From: Amaranthus tricolor
Taxonomy: Eukaryota; Streptophyta; Magnoliopsida; Caryophyllales; Amaranthaceae
DNA: 64,000 nucleotides
Assembly: GCF_026212465.1 (NCBI RefSeq)
Contig: NC_080057.1
Coordinates: 21,381,147 to 21,445,146 of the forward strand
Reading direction: 5' to 3'
A program made the position numbers and the translations under genes. Positions 32,168 through 42,577 of the stretch are shown here, piece by piece (position 1 is the stretch's first letter; each line of letters starts with the position of its first letter). The notes under the pieces are model-generated. The model was not told the DNA's origin. It searched no databases and saw only the letters and a list, made by a program, of their open reading frames with translations.

Positions 32168-33726
32168 TTTTTTTTTAAAAAAAAACACCCATTCAGATCA
32201 ATTTAAGAACGTACCCGATTCGATTCATAGTCTCTTTCGTTAGCCATTAGTAAATCGATTCCAGAAATCAGCTTGTTTAAAATCAAAGAACATTTTTAGA
32301 GAGATTTTAGAGAGATAATACCGTGTTTGAATTCATATATCATGCAAGGGCACTACTGAAAATTCAATATATATAGGATCGCGATAAAAATATTCGTTAC
32401 GTTTAAATTTTAAATTTAATGTTTTTAAAGTAATAACAATGTTATTAAATGAGATTATATTAGTTAAATGAATTTTAAATCTAAGGACAAAATTGTAATT
32501 TTATTAAAAGAGGTGGCGATATGAATGATACTACCTAAAATTTTGAGGTACAAAACGAACTAAAAGAATTGTCTCTTTTTGACAAATAGGGAGTTGTCAT
32601 GTCGTGAAACTTCCAAGAAACTTCCAGTTAAACATGTCCGTCCATCACGCTATGCGACTTTCCTTGAGGACCTTCACGGTTTCTTTCTCCATTTTCGTAG
32701 TTGTTGAACAATAATACTACCTCCGTTTCAATATAAATTTTCTTTTAAATATATATTTATTTTTTCTGTCTGTTTGCTTAATAATATTAAATGATGATAA
32801 TGAAAATGAGTTATAGTGTAAAATTTAATCAAAGGTTTCGTATCATTCTCGTGATAATGAAATTTTGATCACATCAAAGTTTTTTTTTGCTTACAAATTT
32901 TTATTACCACCTAATATTATCTCTCCCAATAGTAATGAATTTGAATGAATTTTATAAAGAAAATGAGATGATAAAGTTGGATATACATGACCATCAAGGT
33001 AGCAAAGAATTTTTTCAATCAAAATTACGTTAGTTTTTCATTTTAATTAACGTCGTTTATTACCACTTATCAAAAAGGCCATTAAATTACTACTTTTTGA
33101 CAATTATTTTTAATTTACATTTTATTATATATATATATATATATATTATTTTTATGGTACTATTACATGGTATATTTTAAAAGGGAGGACTATATAATAG
33201 CTGATATTGTAAGAAATATATTTTGCATTCTATTTTTGAATTAAATTATATATTGCGGTTAACTTGTACGAGGGGAAGAAAGATAGAATGCAAAATTATT
33301 TTCCTATGACTTTTGACATTAGATTAGTACAACTACTCATTTCTTTATTTCTTGCTGAAATTGTCATGTCGTTGCGCTACAGCTGGTAAGCCCTTTCCTT
33401 GTGTGTTCATACTGTTCAACACTAATTTTTCTTTCTCCTCCATATCTGTCCATTGTAGATCTTGTCTTTGTCGGTTCAACTCGTCTTATGTTGCTTTATT
33501 TAATAGGATGGGAGTACTTTCAGTCAATTTTCGTGCAATGGTTATAATATATACTAATGTTCAGATCATCTACTTGATTTCATAACATTTGTGTACTGAA
33601 CTATAACGATATTGACTTATGATCATATAGAAATATGTTTTAGTTTTAAAAAACGATTATAATTATTGCTATGATGATGAATAAACTGTTATGATTTTGT
33701 TTTCCTAGATGTGAGATCTGTTGAAG
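32168..33726. promoter_or_regulatory. Upstream region of the full-length NBS-LRR gene
   Basis: No gene. A one-ended Stowaway-like start (ctacctccgtttcaatata, about 32720) and a (TA)n run (33130-33148) are seen. A 5' UTR intron is possible, with donor ctg|gtaagc near 33387 and acceptor ttcctag near 33707, just before the ATG at 33727. Confidence 0.4.
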
Positions 33727-36093
33727 ATGGATCGGCTTGAACGAGCTAAGAAATGGTTTGCAGATTTATTTTGTAATGGTGTGCCGACAGTATTGTGTGC
33801 TGTAAAAAGAATTAATGAAAGGGTTGAGATAGTTGATGATAATCAATCTGAATTGAGCGATGTTCAATCATTACAACCTGAAAAGAAACGGAAGAAATCG
33901 AAGGAATCTTTGTGTTCTAAGCAGGATCAAGTAAAAAAATTAAAGTCATGGCTACTAGATGATGATATAACCACCATTGGTATTTATGGAATGGGTGGAG
34001 TAGGGAAAACAACCCTTGCAAAGCAGCTTCAAACTCAGATTTCGGAGTATGATAAATCTTTTGGTATTCATTCTGTTTGTTTAGTCTCAGTAAGGATGAA
34101 TTTCTCTACATACCAATTGCAGCAAGAAATTGCTGAAGCTTTTAAGATTGATCTTTGTGGGGATAAGGATAAGACCCGAAGAGCGGGCATGATAAATGAG
34201 TTTTTGTCTCGTTTTCAGAAGTGTGTGCTTTTGCTTGATGATTTGTGGAGTGATTTCCGTAGAGAAGAAGTTGGAATCCCTAAGAAATGTAAATTGGTTT
34301 TGATTTCTCGGTCTTTGGAGGTTTGTCATGCGCTTAAATGCGAGAAAGTCCTTAAAGTTGAGCCTCTTTCAGAGGATGAGAGTTTACAGCTGTTTAGTGA
34401 TAGTTTAGGGTATGGCTTGTTGGATTCCAAAGTAAATCCACATATTAGGAAGTGTTTGTATGATAAGTGCGGAGGTCTCCCTCTTGCTATCACTGTGTTG
34501 GTTAAAAACTTAAGGAAGATGGTTGATGGTAATACTTCTACTTGGAGAGAAATATTTGAGAGTATAGATCCATTTTTGAAGGGATCGGCATACTTGGAAG
34601 ATGTAATTAGTAGGTTGAAGTTATCCTTTAAAAGGTTGAATAACTCTAAACTCCAGAATTGTTTCTTGTATTCTGCATTATACCCCAAAGATTATGCTAT
34701 CAATAGAGAAAAACTGATTCGTCTTTGGGTTGGAGCGGGTCTCATAGACGATGTGGAATCGCTGCAAGCACAGTATGACATGGGGCATACCATATTGAAC
34801 AAGCTTCTCAATTCTTGTTTGATGGAAACATGTCAAGATGAAACGAGTGTTAAAATTCATGAGCTTGTTCGGCAAATGGCTCTTTCTGTTGTTACTGATG
34901 ATTATATGGTAAATTCTGGTGCTCCTTCGAAAGTGGAGTTTAGTGAAAAATGTCATGTTGTGTCCATGATAAACTCTTCGATTTCGCTGATCCCATCGAG
35001 TACTCCCTTCAAGTGTACCAATCTCTCAACCTTGATCTTGCAATCGAATTCCTTTAAGGCGATTCCAGATTGGTTTTTCTTGCATATGCACTTTCTTCGG
35101 GTACTGAATCTATCCGATACTGGCATCACAAGGCTTCCCAATTCAATTGATGCATTAGTCGAGCTTCGACTCTTAGATCTTAGTTATTGTCAGAACTTGA
35201 AGCAAGTGCCATACTTAGCAAAGCTTCTGAAATTGCAGTTTCTAGACCTCTCTCAGACTGCAATCGGACAGGTTCCTTGCTCTCTTGAAAAATTGAAAAC
35301 ACTCAAAGAGCTCAACCTGTCCTCCATCCCCGAAGATACAAAAATTCCCAGTGAAGTGTTTCTTGCTCTGTTCAGACTCAAAAGATTAGCCTGCCATGTT
35401 GGTGGTGGCGCTGTTAACGAGCTGCAGAAGATGGTATCATTAGAAATTCTCGAGGCTAGATTTTTTAGCCTTTGTGACTTCAACAGTTATGTAAGGTCTC
35501 AGCACTGGTGCATATTAGATAACTACCATCTACAGGTTGGTAATGACCTTAGATCCAAGGAACCATACAACCGAAGAGTATCACTACACCGTTGTGCAGT
35601 AGACTACATCATGCTTCCAAGCAACATTCAGGAGCTGTATGTTGATGATTGCAGAGGCTTCCGTACCCTAACTGATGTCATACACCCTGCTGTATATCAT
35701 AATAAAAACGACTGCGAGAAATGTGCCAGTGGGGTGCGTTGTGATGGAGAGCAGAATGAGCGAGCTGAAGCTTTCTCGAGCTTAGAAAAATGCACAATAA
35801 GAAGGTGCCATGATGTTGAGATCGCGTTTGCACCAAGCTGGATGGAAAACCTGAAATTTCTGGAATCATTGCAGGTTGAAGATTGTGGGAAACTGAAGGA
35901 GCTAATAGCACAAGAAGAGGGTTGTAACATGATTTGTCTGCCTCGGCTTAGATGGCTAACGCTGACTCGACTGCCTCAAATGAATAGCATTAAGTACCGA
36001 GTAGTTTGTGCTTCACTTGTATCTTGTACATTTGTGGATTGTCCGCAACTGAAGCCCCTTCCGTTCTCATGCTCGAATAATGGTGACTTTTGA
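33727..36093 (+). CDS. NBS-LRR immune receptor, full length (788 aa)
   Basis: The start is the ATG at 33727 (MDRLERAKKWFADLF); the TTG six bases upstream is not needed. The N-terminus is short, with a basic patch (EKKRKKSKE) and no clear coiled coil. NB-ARC motifs are: P-loop GIYGMGGVGKTTLAKQ (85-100), RNBS-A HSVCLVSVRM, kinase-2 CVLLLDDLW (166-174), RNBS-B KLVLISRS (189-196), GLPL CGGLPLAIT (248-256), RNBS-D LQNCFLYSALYPKDY, and winged helix VKIHELVRQMAL with IHE in place of MHD. LRRs run from about residue 410 to the end: NLSTLILQSN, LRVLNLSDTGITRLP, LRLLDLSYC, LQFLDLSQT, then less regular repeats to a Cys-rich C-terminus (VSCTFVDCPQLKPLPF). It resembles the At4g27220/RPS2 group. It acts in the cytoplasm as an effector-triggered immunity sensor by family inference. 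It is the likely parent form of the LRR-less copy at 11103-12317. Confidence 0.93.
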   Translation: MDRLERAKKWFADLFCNGVPTVLCAVKRINERVEIVDDNQSELSDVQSLQPEKKRKKSKESLCSKQDQVKKLKSWLLDDDITTIGIYGMGGVGKTTLAKQLQTQISEYDKSFGIHSVCLVSVRMNFSTYQLQQEIAEAFKIDLCGDKDKTRRAGMINEFLSRFQKCVLLLDDLWSDFRREEVGIPKKCKLVLISRSLEVCHALKCEKVLKVEPLSEDESLQLFSDSLGYGLLDSKVNPHIRKCLYDKCGGLPLAITVLVKNLRKMVDGNTSTWREIFESIDPFLKGSAYLEDVISRLKLSFKRLNNSKLQNCFLYSALYPKDYAINREKLIRLWVGAGLIDDVESLQAQYDMGHTILNKLLNSCLMETCQDETSVKIHELVRQMALSVVTDDYMVNSGAPSKVEFSEKCHVVSMINSSISLIPSSTPFKCTNLSTLILQSNSFKAIPDWFFLHMHFLRVLNLSDTGITRLPNSIDALVELRLLDLSYCQNLKQVPYLAKLLKLQFLDLSQTAIGQVPCSLEKLKTLKELNLSSIPEDTKIPSEVFLALFRLKRLACHVGGGAVNELQKMVSLEILEARFFSLCDFNSYVRSQHWCILDNYHLQVGNDLRSKEPYNRRVSLHRCAVDYIMLPSNIQELYVDDCRGFRTLTDVIHPAVYHNKNDCEKCASGVRCDGEQNERAEAFSSLEKCTIRRCHDVEIAFAPSWMENLKFLESLQVEDCGKLKELIAQEEGCNMICLPRLRWLTLTRLPQMNSIKYRVVCASLVSCTFVDCPQLKPLPFSCSNNGDF

Positions 36094-36807
36094 AGGTATG
36101 GTGGAAGGAGTTAGAATGGGATCAACCGGAATCTAAAGCTATGCTCGCCCCCTTGTTCAGACGATACAAATCTTTCGATGATACTTGACGTTCTTGTTCT
36201 TGTTCCTGTTCCTGTTCCCGTACCCGTTCCCATCTGCATGGGAGCCAAATGGTTTGCTCACTTTTTCCACCCCTTGCATTTTCTCATCTAAAAGAATCGT
36301 TACTATAAAAGAGGTAGACCATGATAAAGAAAATAAGTTTTTCAAAACCAAAAAGGGCATAAATGTTCCATGAAATTGAAAACAACCTTCTTCGCTATTT
36401 GCACTTCATAGAAATCAATTTATGAAGCAATATTATATTATATTATATTATATTATAAAAAAAATGATAACCTCCTTTATAAATTCGGTTAAATAACCCA
36501 CTAATAGAAATTTTTATCTTATAGACTTCTTGTTTTGAGGTCGTCTAACGTGAGATGGTTTTGTGGTATGCTAATTACTTTTTAACCAATGCCTTTTAAT
36601 CACAGTATCAACATTTTGCGTTTGAAATGGAGGTAAGAATAAGATTGTGTTTTGTTATCTTTTGAATTAGTGGGTCAATTACTCTACAGTTTGGTAATTA
36701 TAGCCTATAAATAAAGTTTTAATACTTTATATTCATGTAATTTTTATTGAAATACCATTGTGGCTTGTTGTATTTTCCGGTGAAGGTCCATCATAGAAAT
36801 ATAATTA
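36094..36807. other. 3' flank of the NBS-LRR gene
   Basis: Contains a tandem 'ttcctgttcctgttcccgta' stretch (about 36195-36230), a (TTATA)n run (about 36430-36455) and a repeat (36486-36576, 'ggttaaataacccactaata ... cgtgagatggtttt') that recurs at 40309-40400. No gene. Confidence 0.5.
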
Positions 36808-37187
36808 GGGGCCGTTTGGTTCGCACAAGGGAATCGGAATGGAATCAGGAAAGGGAATGAAGGAGAAAGAAATGGATTCCCCTAATTTAGCCTAGTTGTT
36901 TGGTTGTGTTCAGGAAACGGAATGAACTGCTGAATGATTCCCTTTGTGACTGTTTGGTTCAAGCTAAGGAATCAAAATTTGATTTTTTAAATTCTTTTAT
37001 ATTTTCTCCAAAAATAAGTAGTTGTTATATGATAAACTTGAAAAAATTATTTTTTGAAAAAACATAACTCTAAATAATAACAACGTAGCTCGATTAATTA
37101 CATATAATGACTTGTTTGTAGATCAAAATACATACGAAAAGTGTTCTAGTCCTTTTCAAAATCATTCATGGAACCACAACATTAGAT

Positions 37188-38229
37188 CTAAGCATTACTA
37201 TTTCCTCCAAGAAGACTCTTAACATAATCACTTTTCAAAGCGTCGGGACACTTTGAAAATATGAGGAGCTTGTTTGGTTGTGAGGTTAGAATGTTAGCCA
37301 CTTCAAAAACTTGGTTAGGAGTTACACCTTCTAAATTAAAAGATAGTAGTTCCTCTAACACTTTCTCAGTCTGTTCAACTACTTTTTGCTCACGATCATC
37401 AGTGCGGGCCATCACATTTGCCATAGTTGAAAGATGAACATTCATGTCTTTCATGAATGCTTGTAAGCTAGCCAACTCATTAGAACTACCTTCACCAGCA
37501 TTTCCTCTCTTACTTCTTTTATTAGAAGTTTTTTCAGTTTTCATTTTTTTAGCAGGAGGAGAAGTAACAGTTTGAGTGGCATTACCACTAGCATCAATTC
37601 CCTCATCATCACTTGAATCAAGTGTAACTTGTGGAGGGGCAACGTTTTGCAAATTCTGTATTGCTTCAACATAATCTTCAGCTGGTTTTCCGGTAGCGTA
37701 ATCCTTGCCGTAAACATTCATTAGTTCATGAAAGTGCGGAAATGAAACTCCAAACAGGTTTTTGCAATTCGGATGATTCTGAACCAAACATTCAAATGTA
37801 CAACATCATCAAAAAATCTCAAACATAATTGAACCATACTGTTCAAAGTAAACAATGTCAAATGTACAAAGGTTGGCATACCTTGCAATACTCGTCATAA
37901 ACAGCCCGATCTACAGAAATCATTTTTTTTTCATCATCCCAGACGAATCCACTTGTATTTAACATTTGAGAAATAGCCCTAAACTTGGCTACAAGTGTCT
38001 TAAGTCGAGAATCAATGTGTGGCAGAGCCTTCAAACCACAACCAGGAAGAGCCTTACCTATGAGCTCCTCTAAGCGAACCATGTAGCCGCTTCTAAATCC
38101 ATTTTCACACCTCCAGTGAGGATCAACAGCTAACTCTGACAAGGCTTCCACAAGAGCCTTATCTTCTTGGGCAGTCCAAAATCGTTTGTTTTTTCCCCTT
38201 CCACCTCCACTAGCACTACTTTCATCCAT
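37188..38229 (-). CDS. Harbinger-associated Myb/SANT-like DNA-binding protein (312 aa)
   Basis: Two exons join in phase: 38229-37882 (donor AAG|GTATGC) and 37778-37188 (acceptor TTCAG). Start MDESSASGGGRGKNKRFWTA. Residues about 15-110 are a Myb/SANT-like domain (RFWTAQEDKALVEALSELAV, then FRSGYMVRLEELIGKALPGC, and SGFVWDDEKKMISVDRAVYD). The second half has a low-complexity basic stretch (SPPAKKMKTEKTSNKRSKRG, probable nuclear signal) and a helical C-terminus. In PIF/Harbinger elements such a protein is the second ORF, binding TIRs and bringing the transposase to the nucleus (family knowledge). The frame is intact. Confidence 0.85.
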
Positions 38230-38332
38230 CCTCTATAACATTCAATACAAATAAACAAAATTGAACTATACTGATCATAGTAAACAAAATTGCATGTATA
38301 TAAAAATGGAATGAACCAACAAATATTCAACT

Positions 38333-38792
38333 AAACCAAGAAGGACTTCTAAGAATCCCCCATCTTCCCTTGAGTAATCCAAAGCATCTCTCAATCACAT
38401 TTCTAGCTTTTGCATGCCTTAAGTTGAAATATTCTTCGGCGGTTTGGGGTTGTCGGGGGCCATTATTCCATTCTCTAAGATGATAAAGATGCCCTCTATA
38501 GGGTGCAAGGAATCCTTCTCCATTAGTATATCCTCCATCACATAGATAATAACAACCTTGACAAATTAAAAAAAAAATATTACTCTCTTACTCTAATCAT
38601 TCTATTCAAGTTGTGCAATCTCATTTTTCTCCTAGTTTTTTTATCAAGCTTAACATAATGGGAATCGTATATAGTTTTTCTCATCGAGTACAACATCAAA
38701 TGTAGCAACACAACACAATTAATCATAGTAATTATGAACCGAATACAATCCCAATTTCTCTTCCTTTTCAAAGAAGTACCAATGCTAGCCAT
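38333..38792 (-). pseudogene. Harbinger transposase remnant
   Basis: 38560-38333 encodes QGCYYLCDGGYTNGEGFLAP, YRGHLYHLREW and NVIERCFGLLKGRWGILRS, the C-terminal DDE part of PIF/Harbinger transposase, ending abruptly after PSWF. Upstream, 38792-38580 (MASIGTSLKRKRNWDCIRFI) may be its N-terminal exon. The middle, including earlier catalytic residues, is missing, so it cannot be active. Confidence 0.75.
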
Positions 38793-39884
38793 TTTCTGTA
38801 CAAATGAACATCAATAAGAACATCAAAGAATTACCAAGCACCTTGTTTCCATGTATTCTTGAAAACCAAACAAACAAACAAACAATGATACATAATCAAG
38901 TTTCTAAAATCCCAATTTTTAATCATACTAAAACAACATCAATAATCCCAATTTCTAAAATCCCAAGTTTCTAAAACAACATCAATTTGGATATCAACAA
39001 TCAACAAGATTCAACAATCAACAGCAACACGATATAGTTAATGATACAGCAACAAGATTCATCAATTTAATCATACACCAATACTGCTTCAACAATCAAC
39101 ACCATACAAGATTCAAACATCAATTTAAATGGGAAATCAACAAGCATCAACAAGCATCAACACAGTGAACTCAAATTTGGTTTCAACAGCAACAAGATTC
39201 AAGCAACTGAAAACGAAGATTCAACTTTTAATGGAACAATACTGTTAATGAAAACGAAGATTCAAGCAACAAGATTCAAGCAACTGAAAACGAAGATTCA
39301 ACTGTTAATGGAACAACACTGTTAATGAAAACGAAGAATCAAGCAACAAGATTCAAGCAACAGCATCAATAGCTAAATCTAAAACGAACGATTTCAACAG
39401 CATCAACAACATCAATGGAACTCAAATGGGAAAACGAACGAAGGAGCAGAAAACGAAATCTAAAACCTAAAATTGGAGATTCCGTTAATGGAGAAAGAAG
39501 AAAAAGCAACAAAAAAGCAAACGAAAACAGCAGCAGAAATCTAAAAAAGGAGAAAGAAGAAAAAGGAAGACTCACCTGTTAATGGAGATTCCGTTAATGG
39601 AGGCGCAGCAGCAGCAGCAAGGAGGCGCGAGGAGGGAGGCGCGAGGAAGGAGGCAGCAGCAGCAGTAGGGAGGCGAGGAAGGAAGCAGGAGCTGAATGGG
39701 GAAGGGAATGGAATGGGAAAGTGGAGGGGGAGGTGGGGAATGGGGATTACGTGATTTAGGTTAACCAAAACCTAAAATTGGGTAAACGGAATGATTCAAA
39801 ATGCGAACCAAACAACATCAAAGGGAATGGGGTATTTTCATTCCCTTTCCCTTTCCTTAATACCCCCAACCAAACGCCCCCTTA

Positions 39885-41458
39885 ATATATTCTATTGTAT
39901 AAATATACAGTTGTATTATTTAGTAATAAAGGAAATCAATTTGTGTAAATTAGAGTGACAGATTTTCTTTAGTTCTTTAATTTACGATTTTCTCTTCTGA
40001 TGATCAATACTGTGGTTATACAGGAGGCAACTGCACTCTACAAATTGTGAGCAAAGATTTGAGACTGAGCAATCCCAGTTTACAACATGACTACATGAGA
40101 AGTTTAATTTAAATTTCAACCCCTTTGGGATATCAATAAAATTATTTGCCTTGAAACAGATTTATGCTTGATGTTAGACCTCCTTAGATTTGTCTTTAAT
40201 GGAGACTTACTTTTCTTTTTTTTTGAATGTTGTCTTTGATGTCGCATATTTGGGAGACACAAATTCTTGTATGCCACCGTCTCACCTAGACATGGCCTCA
40301 TATTTAGGTTAAATAACCCAATAATAAAAACTTTTAATTTATGGGCTTCTTATTTTAAGGTCGTTTCATCGTGAGACGGTTTCATAAAAGACGGGCTATT
40401 TGGGAGATTTATTTTTTTTCTGGGAGTCTTTTGTAATATGTGATTATGCTAAATATTCATTGTAAACGATATTTTATGCTTTTGTGTGTTTTTTTATTTA
40501 TGTGAAGTTGTGAGATGATGTTTAGTAAAGTTGTAACATCTGACCCACTAAAACCCCACTTTAAGTGGAAGTCACTAATTAATACTTATACTAGGGGAAT
40601 GAAATGTTCAATTTGTGTGTGTGTGTGGTACTGTCATCAGGACTGTAAAGGGAAGGATAATAAAATATTTTTGGCCCGTTTGGTAGGTGACAGTGTAATT
40701 TTGGTTGAAAAATCTATTGCTACCTTGATGCTCATACTTGTCCAATTTCAATCATCTTATTTTTCTTTATAAATTTCATTCCAATGCATTATCATTGGGA
40801 GATGTGATATTAGATGGCAATGAAAATTTGTGAAAAAAAAACTTTTTTGTGATTAAAGTTTCATTGCCACAGGAATGACATGAAATTTTTGATGAAATTT
40901 TACGCTATAAATTATTTTCATATCATCATTTAGTATCACTAACCAAACGGGCCATTTATGTTTGGGCCATTTATGTTTGGATCCAAGTATAGTGAGGGTA
41001 GGTTTAAGGGTGAACTGTGAAGTAATTGGAAAATTCTAAATTGGAAGAAGTTTAAAAATCAAGAAGAGAAAGATGTTTAGAGACCAGGGAGGAGCCAAAT
41101 ATTTAAATTAGAGTTTGTCAAATACTACTATGTCTCTTCGAGATAGTTAGTTATTAATACTTGATGTTTATGTGATATATTTTTTTTTATAATATATCAT
41201 CACGAGTAGTAGTTTTAAAGGGATGGAGAAAGTAATAGACACACTTGTAAAATAATTAGTGAGAATGATTTATGCAATTGCAATAAGTCAATTAGAATTT
41301 TGGTTTAAAATTTTCTACGATTTGGAACTTAAAAAGTTCGGATTTTTGAGATATTGCGATATCCTTTTGGGCTACAATCTTTTACTCCGATTGCCAATCC
41401 TTTGCTACTCTGTTTGTGCATTAGTACAAGTCAGGGTGTTTTCATCTAATCCTCTTCA

Positions 41459-41523
<65 letters not shown>

Positions 41524-42577
41524 CCTCAAAAGTAAAATAAATTTCATTTTTTATTTTTTTAACAAAAAAGTAAAATAAATTATTATACTTCAAAATTATT
41601 TTTTAAACATTTCATCTTTTAATTGAATTTGCTTCTATGGCTCAAAAAAATCATTTACCTAAATAATAAATCACCTTATTATTTTTGACTTTTTACAATT
41701 AAAAACGAATAAAAAATTTTAAATTTTGAATCAAAAGAAAAGGTAAAAGAACACTAATACCAACACCCCTTTCTCACAGTGCACAGCCACCAAGCCCCTC
41801 CCCCTCCCATACCGACCATTACAGCCGATCACATCCCCCTACGTTCACAACCGACTCCCCAATACTCCCTTTGCCCTCGCGACGCCAAAAACCCCACTCC
41901 TGACCCGCAAAACCACCTCCCCCGCCTTCTGTTAACTCTAGCGAAGCCTTCTCCATAAAAACATGTAAGCCAATGAGAATTCATGTCATCTTTATAAAGT
42001 TTCTCAGTTTCAGTTTCTTAATTAAAAGTAACACATTATAAGAAAAAAAAATATTACTATGGGAAGCACATCCATAAGAGCTGAGGGAGTGACAGTCCTC
42101 AATTGTGTTGGTCATGGATTTATAACATAACAGAGTCAATAGGGAATTGAGACGAGCAAAAATGTCAGGTTATTAGGAACAGGAGTAGAAAAGTACAAAT
42201 GCAAAACTCTACTGACAAAAAATGGCAATGAAGAGATAACAATTGAACAGCTAGTCATATAAACTTGAAGGAGAGGTCCACATTGTACAAAGTATTCCTC
42301 AGTCAAAAGCACAAAATGAGGGAAACACAAAGCATACATCTCAACAGTTACAGTAATGAATGTTCCTTTTAAGCTAAAATTCCAAAACTCTGAAACTGAA
42401 AATACAAAAATTAACACAAGGAATGTTATTTTAAAACATGTCCCTCCCTTAAGAAAAGGTTGCGTATAAAGAAATCGACAATGGTCATGACTCATGCTGT
42501 AGCAACATGTCTATGAATGATGGTAATTGATGAAGCTGCAACAGGGAAACTCCTATAATTGCAATATTACGAACGAA
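39885..42577. other. Intergenic region, mostly repeats and low complexity
   Basis: Contains the dispersed repeat 40309-40400 (copy of 36486-36576), a (TA)n microsatellite (about 41463-41521), a C-rich stretch (41760-41935), and the beta-COP 3' UTR from about 42500 downward in coordinate. No gene recognised; a plus-strand open frame at 40515-40772 has no identifiable domain. Confidence 0.45.

Larger units (their letters stand above)
36808..39881 (-). mobile_element. PIF/Harbinger element, 3074 bp
   Basis: TTA duplications at 36805-36807 and 39882-39884 flank termini GGGGCCGTTTGGTTCGCAC (left) and GGGGGCGTTTGGTTGGGGGT (right, reversed), with 'aagggaatg'-type subterminal repeats. TTA duplication and the GGGG(C/G)CGTTTGG end are PIF/Harbinger features. 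Inside are an open Myb/SANT-like gene and a gutted DDE transposase, both leftward, plus simple repeats of 'caacaagattcaagcaact' (39000-39400). Confidence 0.9.

Noticed and set aside
32720..33000. Stowaway MITE near the NBS-LRR promoter
   Set aside because: Left end looks right but no matching right end or second TA could be placed.
40515..40772. 85-aa plus-strand ORF
   Set aside because: No homology recognised, contains a gtgt microsatellite-like run, no gene context.
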